DNA of 64,000 bases from Nageia nagi. Taxonomy: Eukaryota; Pinophyta. The stretch covers positions 38,440,001 to 38,504,000 of the forward strand of contig JBITNC010000001.1 of the NCBI GenBank assembly GCA_050084985.1, written 5' to 3'. Of this stretch, positions 52,295 through 62,756 are shown one piece after another; position 1 is the first letter of the stretch; each line of letters begins with the position of its first letter. Made by a program: the position numbers and the translations under genes. The notes beneath the pieces were generated by a model. It did no database searches. It was not told the origin of the DNA and was given only the letters and a program-made list of their open reading frames with translations.

Positions 52295-52321
52295 TGTGAA
52301 CTTCACGTCGGGTTCACCAAA
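52295..52321 (-). promoter_or_regulatory. Primer-binding site of element B
   Basis: On the minus strand the LTR end TGTAAACA is followed two bases later by TGGTGAACCCGACGTGAA. It has the expected TGG start and position. I do not assign the tRNA. Confidence 0.7.
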
Positions 52322-53224
52322 TGTTTACAAATAAAATTGAGCATGGAAATAAATAAGCAGGTAAATATCTACAAACCCAATATATTTGTATTTGAGCTAC
52401 AGATAGCAATTTATACAAAATAATGAAAGAGATAATCAACTGTAGAAATAGAACAAGTATTTTAACAAATGATAAACTCAAAATTATTTGCAAAACTTAG
52501 ACTATACAATATATCAGATATATGTATGACACCACCTATCAAGACAGAAGTTATATACCCACCTCACGGAGCATGTTTGAAATGAAGCTGATGATGAAAT
52601 CCTGGGACCAATGTTGTCCACACCTAAAATCATGAAGCTAAAAAGTCATAGAAGAAGGTTGTGGGCGGTGTTCATTACACTAGATAGGAACACTGGTGGT
52701 CTGTATTCATCTACAGAGGAGCACTAGCAGCCTTTGATAGGCTATAATCTATCTCCAATGAGTCTACACCTCCACTCAAATCTCAAGATAATTGTAGTAT
52801 GATACTTAGATAAGTCTCTCAGTTCTTTAGAATGCTCGCAAGAAGGGGATACATAAAATCCAGCTTGATAAGCAGTGTCAAGAGACACCTTACAATATGA
52901 TTGCCATTATCAAGACCATACGCGGGATCATGTGTATCCTTAATGATGGAATTACTATTAGATCCCTTATTTATATAGATAATAGATAATACAACCCATG
53001 GGTCGGCATGCATCTACATAAACAAGGCTAATTCACAACATTCAAGATAACCACACCAATAAAAAGATAATTCATGCAATATTCAAGATAATCATTATAA
53101 AATTCACATTCAAGACAAACATTGATATTATCACATTAAGACATTCAAGACATATATTTAGACCAAGCATGTTTTCATTAATTTCATTGATTTAAAAACA
53201 TAAATTCATTTTTATGTGTTAACA
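52322..53224 (-). repeat. 5' LTR of element B
   Basis: It is the mate of 44582-45487. A minus-strand TATA-like box (CTATATAAATAAGGG) at about 52965-52980 lies roughly 245 bases into the LTR. Confidence 0.93.
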
Positions 53225-53500
53225 CTAGTGTGTATTGTTTCACTACAAATTATCTCATATATCAAATTCTACTTATATTGCATAAGAAATACCTATTTTA
53301 TCTATTTTAATCTTTTCACTAGTGCACTAGCTTCCTTTAGGTTTTCTTCAATTGGTGAGTTGTATTAGGTACATGATGATTTGAATGCATTTCCTCTTGT
53401 AAGTACTCTACATTTTCACCCTCACCTTGGTATCCTTGAGTTAGGTCATATTATTTTTCTATAGGAATCCTATTTTGATAATATCTTGCATTGTAAGATA
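53225..53500 (-). pseudogene. gag: Element A gag, part upstream of the B insertion
   Basis: Minus-strand translation just left of the TSD reads YEIICSETIHTSV, which continues as PNKDIPYKFEMPKI on the other side of element B. Element C has YKNICNEPIHPSV before its PKKKLPHRFEFPKI. The insertion is thus inside one reading frame of A. Confidence 0.75.
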
Positions 53501-53539
53501 CTACTTATTATTGAAGTTATTGATAAATTATTTGGTATC

Positions 53540-53880
53540 CTTGAAGGTTATCCTAAGGTTGAGGTTGCTAGGAAGCAACCTAATATCCCTATAGCTTAAT
53601 TTAAGGTTAAGGTTGTTGGTAGGGAATCTAAATCATTAAGGGTTAAGATAAGGTTGAGATTGTTGGGAAGAAACCTAATATCCCTAAGGGTTAACCTAAG
53701 GTTGAGGTTGCTGGTAGGCAACTTGATATCCTTGAGGGTTAACCTAAGGTTGAGATTGCCAAAAATTAACTTGATATCCATGAGGGTTAACTTGAGGTTG
53801 AGGTTGCTGGGAAGCAACATGATATACCTAAGGGTTAACATAAGGTTGAAGTTGTTGGTAGTTTTGGGAAGAGGGTAGTT
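53540..53880 (-). repeat. Seven-copy 48-bp repeat encoding a 16-residue Gln/Pro/Gly/Tyr unit in element A gag
   Basis: Copies start at about 53552, 53602, 53648, 53695, 53743, 53791 and 53839, a spacing of 46-50 and mostly 48 bases, which is 16 codons. On the minus strand one frame of the central copies reads QVAYQQPQP, a stop, VNPQGY. The stop TAG stands where CAG would continue the Gln/Pro pattern. Other frames give meaningless open stretches on both strands (53596-53910, 53654-53878). Confidence 0.8.
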
Positions 53881-54740
53881 GAGAAGATAGTTGATAATTG
53901 GGTTTTCCACCTTCTATTCAAGGATTAGTTTCCTAGTGAAGAGTAGTTTCTTAATGAGGAGTAGTTTCCTAGGGCATTGATAGTTGAGTTTTAATAGGTT
54001 GTTATTATTATCTAAGAGATGGGGGTTTTGATTGAGGCTAAGGTCATTTAGTTATATTTCAATTTATATTACTCTAGCATTGATACATAGGTTGCTTCCC
54101 CTTTTATTGAATATTTTTTACATTTTATCTTTATTCTATTTGAGTTATTGCATAATCTTCATGATAAAGTTATCAAAGGATAGGTTTGATGGTATATAGA
54201 AGTTATTGTTCTTACATTAGTATAATTTTTTGAATTTATTATGGTATAACCAATGTATATTGTGTTTGAGGTGTATACTAAATTGGTATTTATTGAGACA
54301 TACTTAAGGTATGCTAAGTTTGGATTTTAACTTGGGTTTGACTTTGTTGAGGCATACTCAAGGTGTATTGCATTTGAGTCATAGCAAGGGCTTGGACTTG
54401 TTGAGGCATACCTAAGGTATATTGTATTTGAGTAACAAATTGTGATATTTGTGGTTGGGTATGCATAACCTATACAAAATAATGTAAAGTCCAAGTATAT
54501 TGAGTTGGGATTTGGTGTTGTTCAGTGAACTTCCATGGTTCCTTTATTTGTTGCATTTGGACTAAGTTTGGGTCATATTCATGTGAACTATGTAGAATAT
54601 CCTCTTTCAATTCACCACATTTTTTATAGACCCATTAGTCTTCATATGTATGTATGGAGGAATATTTTCCAATTGAACTTGAGATTTACTTAGCTTGGAT
54701 GGAATTTGTTATGGTGGATTTTTGATTTCTATGATTTGTG
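53881..54740 (-). pseudogene. Element A Gln-rich linker remnant
   Basis: Minus-strand sequence continues as Gln-rich, low-complexity coding sequence with about 60-base repeats between 54260 and 54440 (QYTLGMPQQVQALAMTQMQ and diverged copies ending HTLSMSQ). Stops are frequent. It links the unknown N-terminal segment and the gag core. Confidence 0.5.
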
Positions 54741-55560
54741 TGTATCGCTGCATTAGCTATTCATTTCTTATTATAGAAGATGTGATTCTTAGGTTTAGCC
54801 ATTGAAGAGAGTTATAACTAATGTTAAACCCCTCTAGATATTGCAATAGAGGGTTTGATGTATCTATTGATACCCTATCATAATTTTCTTCCATCTCTCT
54901 TGAGATTGTAGATGGAGAATAATATACTCTTTTGACATATGTGAGGACTAATTTTCCATTGAATTTATACTTTTTGACATACATAAAATTAGGCTTAAAT
55001 GGTCCTCATTGTAGAATAGTATTAGCTATATGATGTAGTTGGACAACTAATTCTATTTCATCTAATTTAATCAACTTAGATGTATCAAGTGGTAATTCAT
55101 CTATCTTATAATGAGTCCCATGTGGAGAAAGACTATGTATGTCAAGAGAAGGTGGAGGTATTCTTAACTGCAGCAAGCACTCCCTATCTTCTAACAATAC
55201 ATAATCATATTTTGTTTCAAGATTTATCAAGTTTGTACATGGACATGTAATCTCTATATTTTATTGTATGTTTAATTCCTCTGGGGATTGTTTTGGGTAA
55301 GTATACTCAAACTCTTGAACTAAACCTTCAAGATAAAGTTATCAAAGGATAGGTTCAAAGTTTCACTCATGAGGTATTTCTCCTTACAAGGGGCCCATAT
55401 TAAGCCTAGTATTAACACCTTCACTAAGATCAAACATACTTTGAAGTTCTTGATTATGTTGAGCCTTTTATGAATGAGTTTGGACCATTATTTATTTAAG
55501 CTATCTAATGAAAACAATGTATAATAACCATCATATTATTATTATTTATGTTTATATTTG
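54741..55560 (-). pseudogene. Element A N-terminal ORF ahead of gag, unknown
   Basis: From 55230 to 54757 one minus-strand frame is open apart from a single stop near 55004. It reads LRIPPPSLDIHSLSPHG, then VVQLHHIANTIL, the stop, GPFKPNFMYVKKYKFNG and YYSPSTISREMEENYDRVS. Protein-like sequence in the same area extends back to about 55500. I do not recognise a domain. It resembles neither the coiled-coil N-terminus of element C nor gag of B. By position it is the 5' ORF or N-terminal gag extension of A. Confidence 0.55.
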
Positions 55561-57354
55561 CAAGGAAATCATAAATACACAAACAACCTACATGAATAAT
55601 CATCTTTCAATATGATTATTAGGATCTAGTATTTTTAAATAATTTTGATTAATGTGATTTAATATGTGTAATATAAGTAAAAACAAATTTTTTTGATCCT
55701 TTTTAGTCATCCTAACTTCATTCTTCTAGTTAAGTATTTAATAGGGCAGGTTGGTGATCCTAAAAAGATAGCTATGGCAAAGTAACATCTTTGTACTTAA
55801 ATTGGTCCCCTTCATGCAATTGGGATCAAGGAATGCCATTGAGATATACTCAATTATTAAATCCAAGTGTAGCCTCTTTTTATAGTTGTTTGGTGGGAAG
55901 TTATGAATTCTACCTTATGAACCTGGTATTCATCTCTAGGTTTTGGCCCTAAGGCTTATGGTTTCGATCGATGGATATAGAATAAAAGAGTCAATGGTTG
56001 TTAATTACATCCAATTCATTGATGTTAATTTAAAAAAATGTTTCATAGATATGCATCTAATAAAATAAATAATATATGATTATGCAAACTAATCCTACCA
56101 CACATACATGTCCATTGATTATCTTTATTTTAGTGTAAGGCAAACAATGTTTTAATTAGGTGATTCTTAGTCTAAAGTACCTTGTGATTAATTATTATAT
56201 TAGATGATATTCATTGACCAATTATATGAAATTAGTTAAATTCTTCCAATTGTGGAAGTATTTAATGAGATAAATTACCTTTTCTTCCATTCATTCAACT
56301 CTTTCAAAGCACTTAAGATCATCAAAGGTGCAAAAGTGAGAGCCTACTTGTCAAATGAAAGTTTTAAGTGTGAAAGTGAAACCACCCAATTATTTCACCA
56401 TTTTAAATTAACTAAATCCTAAATAACTTGATAAATTTCCTTAATTTATATACCCCTTCCATGGATGTAAATATTAATGTGATAGTTCATGTTTTAACCA
56501 AAGAAAAATGTGAGAATGTAAAAGATTCTTTAACTCCCTTTTATCGATTCTATTTTGATCACCTAAGATCACTTTTTAGTGCAGAGGGAGAGCATTACAA
56601 GAATGGATAATTGGTAACTTAATGAAAATGACCCTTTTCCTCAACATGCACATATACTTAACTTTATTTAAACTAGAACATAAGATAAAAATATGAATAT
56701 GAAATATCAAATGCTTTTTCTACCATCCCATTCCTGCATGCAATCTGAGCACAAGAGTCAAAAAATAAGAATCCATTCCCATTTCCTTAATTAAGGCTTA
56801 AATTATGTTAAAATTGACATAAAGGAAAAAAACTTACCACTATTTTCTAGTCACCAATGTTTTCTAATATCACTGGCATTCTAGTGTAATTGCTAGCACC
56901 TAAAAGCTGATCACTAGCATTTTTGGTATTAAATCTTGTACCAAAATAGAGTGAAACTTGAATGTTGCTAGAAATATAATAGTAAATAAAAAACTAAGTA
57001 ACAAAAACAAAAGAAAAACCCTTGTTCCTATGACCAAATTTTTCATTTGTTGGCCCTCCTTCTAGCACTAAAATGTCAATAAAAAATGTAACCTACTAGC
57101 AAGCAAGACAAATATTGTTAAAACAAATATATATCTTATTACTTTCTTGGAAGAACTTAGATTTTACAATCTATAAACCACTTGATATATTGCATTTTAT
57201 TAATTATTTTTAAAATTATATAAACATGAAGATACAATCCCTAGAATGAGTAGTGAAAGGTTATTGGTGACCCCTATAAATTGCTGGTGATTTGGGTGAA
57301 ATGCTGATACCTGATCTTTAGTTGTTGGCATTTTTATAACTTATCTGGGATCAA
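55561..57354. other. Element A leader and/or rest of 5' LTR; no gene seen
   Basis: AT-rich sequence without ORFs of note. Because the matching LTR is cut at window position 1, the inner end of this LTR cannot be found by comparison, and I see no clear primer-binding site on the minus strand. Part of this stretch must be LTR. Confidence 0.5.
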
Positions 57355-57999
57355 TATTTCTTGATGTCTTTTCCTTTCCTCTTTGATTTCTTTTTTAATT
57401 TTGAATAGATCTAGGTTTGACATATCTCTCTCATCAAGCTTCAATACCTATGGTCCCTACACATATGTTAAAATAGCACATCAAACATACCTATACCCAT
57501 AAAATATAATCATTAACAAATGGGAACACGTAAGAAACATAAAATGAAGTAAATAATATCAAATATCTTAATTAAAATTCCTAAAATATTATCCTACTTC
57601 AAATTCATATTTATTTGTGCATCATACACACTTGTATTTATAGTTTTTTCAAGTCCTAAATTTGTCATCCTAGGGACCTATTAAAGGGGGGTCAAATCCT
57701 ATTCTAGACTAGAATAGAACAAGATTCCCCATGTTCAACCCTAATGAGGATGGTGACTAAGCTCTCTATCCACAAACTTGAGAAAGATATGAGCTTAATA
57801 GCTCACTTTCTTTTTTCAATTTTTATATTGTAGAGTCACCAAAAATTTACGTCAAGCATCAATGATTGGATCTAGTCACTGATGACAAGTACCCAATTGC
57901 TAGAATTTTATCTTAGGTTAGTTTTTTATGTTTGATACATTATTTTTTAGCACCCTTTTCATTCAATTTTTAAAAGAGGGTCATTTTTGGGTGTCTACA
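57355..57999 (-). repeat. 5' LTR of element A, portion matched by 1-647
   Basis: It aligns with 1-647 from its first to its last base. On the minus strand it starts TGTAGACACCC at 57999, like the TGTAGACACT start of element C. It probably extends further left. Confidence 0.75.
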
Positions 58000-60225
58000 A
58001 TTTTGATAATAGTTTCTTCATATTTAATGGAAATAGGTATCAAATAAGAAACATTATCCATAACATCAATAATTTATTTTTCTTGGAATAATCTTAAATT
58101 GAACTTATATAAAGCATATTTGAATTATCCTTGTTACTCAATCTTTGTATGGCTACAACTTTTCATCTTTTGCATTGTATACCTATTTTATGTTTGATGA
58201 TAAGTTGTGAATGTTGATCGATATAGCTAACCTCAAAGGGTTTTATTTGGTTGAGTTCTCCATTGCTTGCAATGGTAGGTTATTTAAGAGAGAAAAAAGT
58301 GGTGGGGATGTGCTCATGTTGGTTTTCTACTCAATCTCTTGGTTATAGGTGTATTCCTATCTATTGCAAAGGTTTAAAGTAACAAGAAAGAGATAAAAAA
58401 GTAAAGAGTTACAAGAAAAAGATAAGCAAATTGAAGTAAAAATTAAAACAAGAAATGTAAAAACCTAGGCATTATAGAATAGGAAGTAATCCCTATCCAA
58501 GATTAAGAATAACAAGCTATCTTATCGCTAGGTCTTGAGATCACAATACATAGCCACAATTTTAAGAAAACATCTCACACATAACATTTACAAAAGCAAT
58601 AAACAACCACTTGTTGCAAGAGGGAAAAGCATTATCTATTTGTATTATCATATGTGAAAGTATCTTACAAATCTGGGCAAATTTGCTAAAATGTCTAACC
58701 TCTTTCATTTCTAATAGTTTATCATTTATACATTTTTTTCCCTAGTTGGGTGGTTGTATCTCATTAATATACATACTTATCTTGAATGAAGTAATTGAAG
58801 CAAACCTATTCATAATTAATACGACAATTATGTTAGATTACATAGTCAATAAGTACTAATAACATGACTATTCAAGAATTTGTAATTTTTGAATAATCAT
58901 GTCCATAGAGGTGAAATCCTTTTGACATGTCACTAATTGATCCTTCTTCAGCCTTTTAGTTTATTGAATATGGCATTGTAGCTAATTGAATAAGTACTTA
59001 TATGCAACTTGATAGGTATGATCCAGTACTATGCTCTATTGGTAGCTATCTACTTCTCTACAATATTTATGATCCATATTTTAGATGTGAATGAATAGAG
59101 TAATGGGGCTTCATGATCAATATATCAACTTAGTTTGAGAAGAAACTACCATTGTTATGTGGAAATGAGTTGAAATCAACACAATAATAAGGGCCCTAGG
59201 GGTCAAACACTTAAGATCAAGTGGATATAGGTGTTACTTCTTACCCATTACTCTTACCTTAGTATGGCAAGTTCTATTTCCTTTTTTTGGGCTTTGTTGA
59301 TGATCTAGCTCTTTCAAGACCCTTTAATTTTAGCAAAAAATTGTGACATCATCAATCAAAATAAATGAGCTTTATTTGATATCTTTATGAATCATCACTT
59401 GCCATTATTTATTTTAGAAATTGCTGATTTTAGCCATGAATTATGATGTCATCACTCAAAATTGATAGGTATTATTTAATATCTTAGATTTGTATTTACA
59501 ATAACTCTTGAACACTTTGTATTTACATAACTCTAGGACACTTTGTATTTACATAACTCTCAAACACTTTGTATTTACATAACTCTTAGACACTTTGTAT
59601 TTAGAAAACTCTCAGACACTTTGACAAGAAATTTATAAGGAAAAATATCTAAGATAAAGACCTGTACATATAATAGCTAGAATATATACACAATAGTTAG
59701 CTATTAATAACACCCAAAACTCTTTAGATTAAGGGCTTATAGAAGATTCAAATTTCATGTTAAAGTGATCCAAAATTTGGATCCCTTCAACATTTAGTAA
59801 TCTCCATTTCAGTGTGTTCATTATGATCATCTTGTCTTTAGCTTCCTAACACTTCTTTTAGATCGTGAATCCGAGTCCATATGTGGAAGATATGATATTA
59901 ATTCTAGTTTGAGTATTTTTGAAAAAAAAAAAATAATATTTAAATGTTTGGCAGGACCTACGCATCACCGTGAAGACCATGTAGGAGGAGGAGGGTGATA
60001 GGGTGCCCATGTGACTGCCAGACCATGTGGAAGCTAACATGGGATTTGACTACCTGGTTGACCATTTTTCCATCCAAGCCACATGACTGCCAACCCATCC
60101 ACCCATGCATGAGACTGCCCATGCAAGCTACCCATGCCAGCTAAGCCATCATGTGTGATCACCTGTCTAACCGTTTGACCACCTGACTACCTACCACATG
60201 TTGCCACCATAGCACACCCACCCAA
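58000..60225. other. Unassigned flank of element A
   Basis: No gene recognised. Near 59340-59470 there are two diverged copies of a segment with TGACATCATCA or TGATGTCATCA. A 27-base tandem repeat follows at about 59495-59625. From 59942 to 60220 the sequence becomes less AT-rich, with many CATG, ACC and CTGCC words. A minus frame of 60 codons at 59858-60040 has no motif. Confidence 0.5.
59495..59625. repeat. Five-copy tandem repeat of about 27 bp
   Basis: The unit ACACTTTGTATTTACATAAC followed by TCT(C/T/A)(A/G)(G/A) repeats five times with few changes. Confidence 0.85.
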
Positions 60226-60855
60226 TGTTAAGTTTTTTAATGTATTTTGGTGTTTCAAAGGTTTTTTGGTGATTTTTTATTCACCTAAGGTCCTATTATT
60301 AGGCTGAGTTAAATCCTGTAAGCCTAAAATAGTCTAGAGAGCGTATTATTTTGATTTTAGAGCTCATTTTTGGGAGATTTTTACAACCATTTGAGCCCAA
60401 ATTTGATAGGAAGATCAAGGACGTTAATGGGTATTTGAAAATAGGTTTTGTATGGAATTTTTTAGTTGTAATGCTCTCCAATTTTAGCCCCCAAAAATTG
60501 TATAAAAAGGGAGCAAATTGGAAGTGAAAAAAAAGGAGGATTTTAGGAAGTTGTTTTCAGTTCTTATTGTGATTTTTAGAGCTATGAGTGTGTTGTGAAT
60601 GTAGAGAAGGTTTTGAAGGACCATGGAGGCCTTGTAAAGTGATTCCAACCATTGATAGCTTTTGAGCTAAATGTAGCCCACATTGGGTGAACCAGGATAA
60701 ATTTTACTTGTCTCTTTCTATGGTGAATGCTTTCCTCTTCTCTGTGTTTATAATTATTTTCTGATTTTCCTTTACAAGCACTTAATTATTTTAAGTGTGA
60801 ATTGATCTTAAGAGAAGGTTAAATTGAAATTTTTAATCTTATAGTTTATGGATCA
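60226..60855 (+). repeat. Probable 5' LTR of element D
   Basis: The 3' end (GATCA at 60855, five bases before the primer-binding site) is fairly firm. The start TGTTAAG at 60226 is a guess from the TG dinucleotide, since no mate is visible. The LTR could begin further left, in the GC-richer stretch. Confidence 0.45.
60495..60512 (+). promoter_or_regulatory. Putative TATA box of element D LTR
   Basis: TTGTATAAAAAGGGAGC lies about 350 bases before the LTR end, in a position that fits a retrotransposon promoter. Confidence 0.5.
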
Positions 60856-60859
60856 ATTT

Positions 60860-60872
60860 TGGTATCAAAGTA
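60860..60872 (+). promoter_or_regulatory. Primer-binding site of element D (initiator Met-tRNA)
   Basis: TGGTATCAAAGTA differs from TGGTATCAGAGCA by two transitions. Confidence 0.75.
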
Positions 60873-60960
60873 GTTGAAATCATTGGGATAACCTATATTT
60901 TTGAGATTGTCGTTGTGTTTGGAAAGTGTTCTTGCATGTATACCAGGTCACAAAGCAAGA

Positions 60961-61482
60961 AAGGAGAAGGAGAATTTGTGGAGAGGATCCAAAAATTGGT
61001 TCTAGAGTTTGGCTAAAGAAGCAAAGAGAGCTTGGAGCCATGGCCAATGAAGGAGGGTCTAATGTGGAAAAGTAAATTGTTGATCTCTCCATAAGGTTCC
61101 AAAAGATGTCTCTATAATTCCAACATTTTCAAGAACAATAATACAATAAAAATGAAGGTGAAACTAGTGAATGTAATAAAATTGACAATGATGTTACACA
61201 TAGTGTTTTTCAAAGTTTGGCTCCAGAAAGGAGAAGGAGAATTTGTGGAGGATCCAAAAATTGGTTCTAGAGTTTGGCTAAAGAAGCAAAGAGAGCTTGG
61301 AGCCATGGCCAATGAAGGAGGGTCTAATGTGGAAAAGTAAATTGTTGATCTCTCCATAATGTTCCAGAAGATGTCTCTACAATTCCAACATTTTCAAGAA
61401 GAACAATACAAGAAAAATGAAGGTGAAACTAGTGAATGTAATAAAATTGACAATGATGTTACACATAGTGTTTTTCAAAGTT
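60961..61482 (+). repeat. Tandem duplication of 267 bp over the start of element D gag
   Basis: 60961-61227 and 61228-61482 are nearly identical, including GGAGCCATGGCC, the presumed gag start, and the downstream AATTGACAATGATGTTACAC block. The second copy leads into the gag core. Confidence 0.9.
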
Positions 61483-62756
61483 CTCCTTTGAAATTGGAAG
61501 TTAAATTTGAGTTGCCTACTTTTATTGGAGAACTGAATACTGAGAAATTACACCATTGGATTAAACAAATTGAAGTATATTGTAAAATTTAAAGTATTGT
61601 AAGAGATGAGGATAAAATCCAATTAGCAACTCTTAAAATGAGTGGTAATGCACTTGTTTGGTGGGAAAGTTGTTTGCAAAGTAAGAATGTATCAATTCAA
61701 GCTTGTATTGCTTCTTGGACCCATTTTGTACAATTGCTTAAAAATTAGTTTTATCCTTTGGGTTATCGACAAAAGGAAATCATGGAATGGCAAACTTTTT
61801 GTCAAGGCAAAGGGCAAAGTGTGCAAGAGTACACTATGGAATTTCAAGAAAAGCTACAATGCTAGGTATTCCTCTTGATTACCAAGATACTCTTCTTTAA
61901 GTATATTGGTGGTTTGCATAATTATTTAAGGCATACAATATTGATGTTTGATCCAAATGATTTGGATAAAGTTTGTGTACACGCCACTCACTTAGAAGAA
62001 AGGGGAAAATTTGTTAAGGATGGGAAAAAGAAAAATACTTCCAATAATAATAGTAATAATGATTCTGAAAAGAACAAAGGAAAGGGGAAAAAGAAAACTA
62101 TGTCTACTACACAAAAGTCTAAATATGTATGTACACATTATCAAAAACAAGGTCATTTAGAGGCTAAATGCTAGAAATTGCATCTTGAATTATGCCCTAA
62201 ACCTAAAGGTCAAAAGCAACAAACAAATACTGTTACTAAGGAAATTGAATATGGTTCAGATGTAGATGATAAAATGGCATGTACGATTTTGCATAATACA
62301 CCTAATGAAGATGAGGAAAAGAAGAAAATTGAACTTTTTCACATCAAGGTGCAAGCTAAGAAGACTAGAATTGATACATTGTTTGATTCTAGATCTCAAG
62401 CTAACTTAATTACAGAAAAGTATGCCAAATCACTTGCACTCACTACTCAACCTCATCCAAACCCATATCCATTGGGATGGGTTAATAAAAATTCAAAGTT
62501 AAAGGTAACACAACAATGCAAGTTGCAATTTGAGATTAATAGGGATTACATTGATGAAGTTTTACTTGATGTTGTTCCTCTGGATATTTGTGGGATTGTG
62601 CTTGGTAGTCCTTATCTATGGGAAAGGGATGCTTTATTTTATAGAAAGGAAAACAAATATAGACTCATTAAAAATGGAATTGAATACATTGTTAGTGCTC
62701 ATCAAAGTAAGAAAAAGGATATTTTTTTTATTACTAAGGACAAGCAAATAAACTAA
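61305..62756 (+). pseudogene. gag-pro: Element D gag and protease, broken
   Basis: Start at 61305 in the second duplicate (ATGGCCAATGAAGG). One main frame with stops at 61337, 61590, 61746 and 62172 and a short out-of-frame patch near 61865-61910. Gag core: FELPTFIGELNTEKLHHWI, GNALVWWES, SWTHFVQLLKN, KYIGGLHNYLRHTILMF. Knuckle: CTHYQKQGHLEAKC with its second Cys changed to Tyr. The next codon is a stop before KLHLELCP, where Trp is usual. Protease: TLFDSRSQANLI, where D-S-G is expected, so the glycine is lost. The frame ends at 62754. Confidence 0.8.

Larger units (their letters stand above)
44582..53224 (-). mobile_element. Element B: 8.6-kb Tat-type Ty3/gypsy LTR retrotransposon
   Basis: LTRs of 906 and 903 bp flank minus-strand gag and pol. 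In plus orientation both run TGTTTACA to TGTTAACA. The flanks are CTAGG (44577-44581) and CTAGT (53225-53229), a 5-bp TSD with one change. A primer-binding site and polypurine tract sit at the expected minus-strand positions. Pol carries a second RNase H signature, so it is also Tat-like, but it is much shorter than C and has no recognisable post-pol ORF. It is inserted in the gag of element A. Confidence 0.93.
1..57999 (-). mobile_element. Element A: giant Tat/Ogre-type Ty3/gypsy LTR retrotransposon, host of three nested insertions
   Basis: The LTR-like stretch at 1-647 and that at 57355-57999 are diverged copies in the same orientation; read on the minus strand both begin TGTA(G/A)ACAC. Between them lie minus-strand gag (53.2-53.5, 43.9-44.6, 25.3-26.0 kb), protease, reverse transcriptase, two RNase H regions and integrase (25.3-20.4 kb). 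The gag sequence continues across the TSDs of elements B and C. The purine-rich tract beside the 1-647 LTR resembles that of element C. Subtracting the three nested elements leaves more than 22 kb, within the size range known for Ogre-like elements. The 3' LTR is cut by the window, so the left TSD cannot be seen. The LTR assignment is an inference from position, orientation and polypurine tract; the gag continuity is seen directly. Confidence 0.8.

Noticed and set aside
53225-53340. Possible host gene exon next to element B
   Set aside because: The minus-strand peptide matches the gag sequence ahead of the core in element C, so it is element A.
53596-53910. 104-codon minus frame and a 74-codon plus frame (53654-53878), Leu/Asn/Arg rich
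   Set aside because: Out-of-frame readings of the 48-bp repeat; the Gln/Pro frame fits the gag context better.
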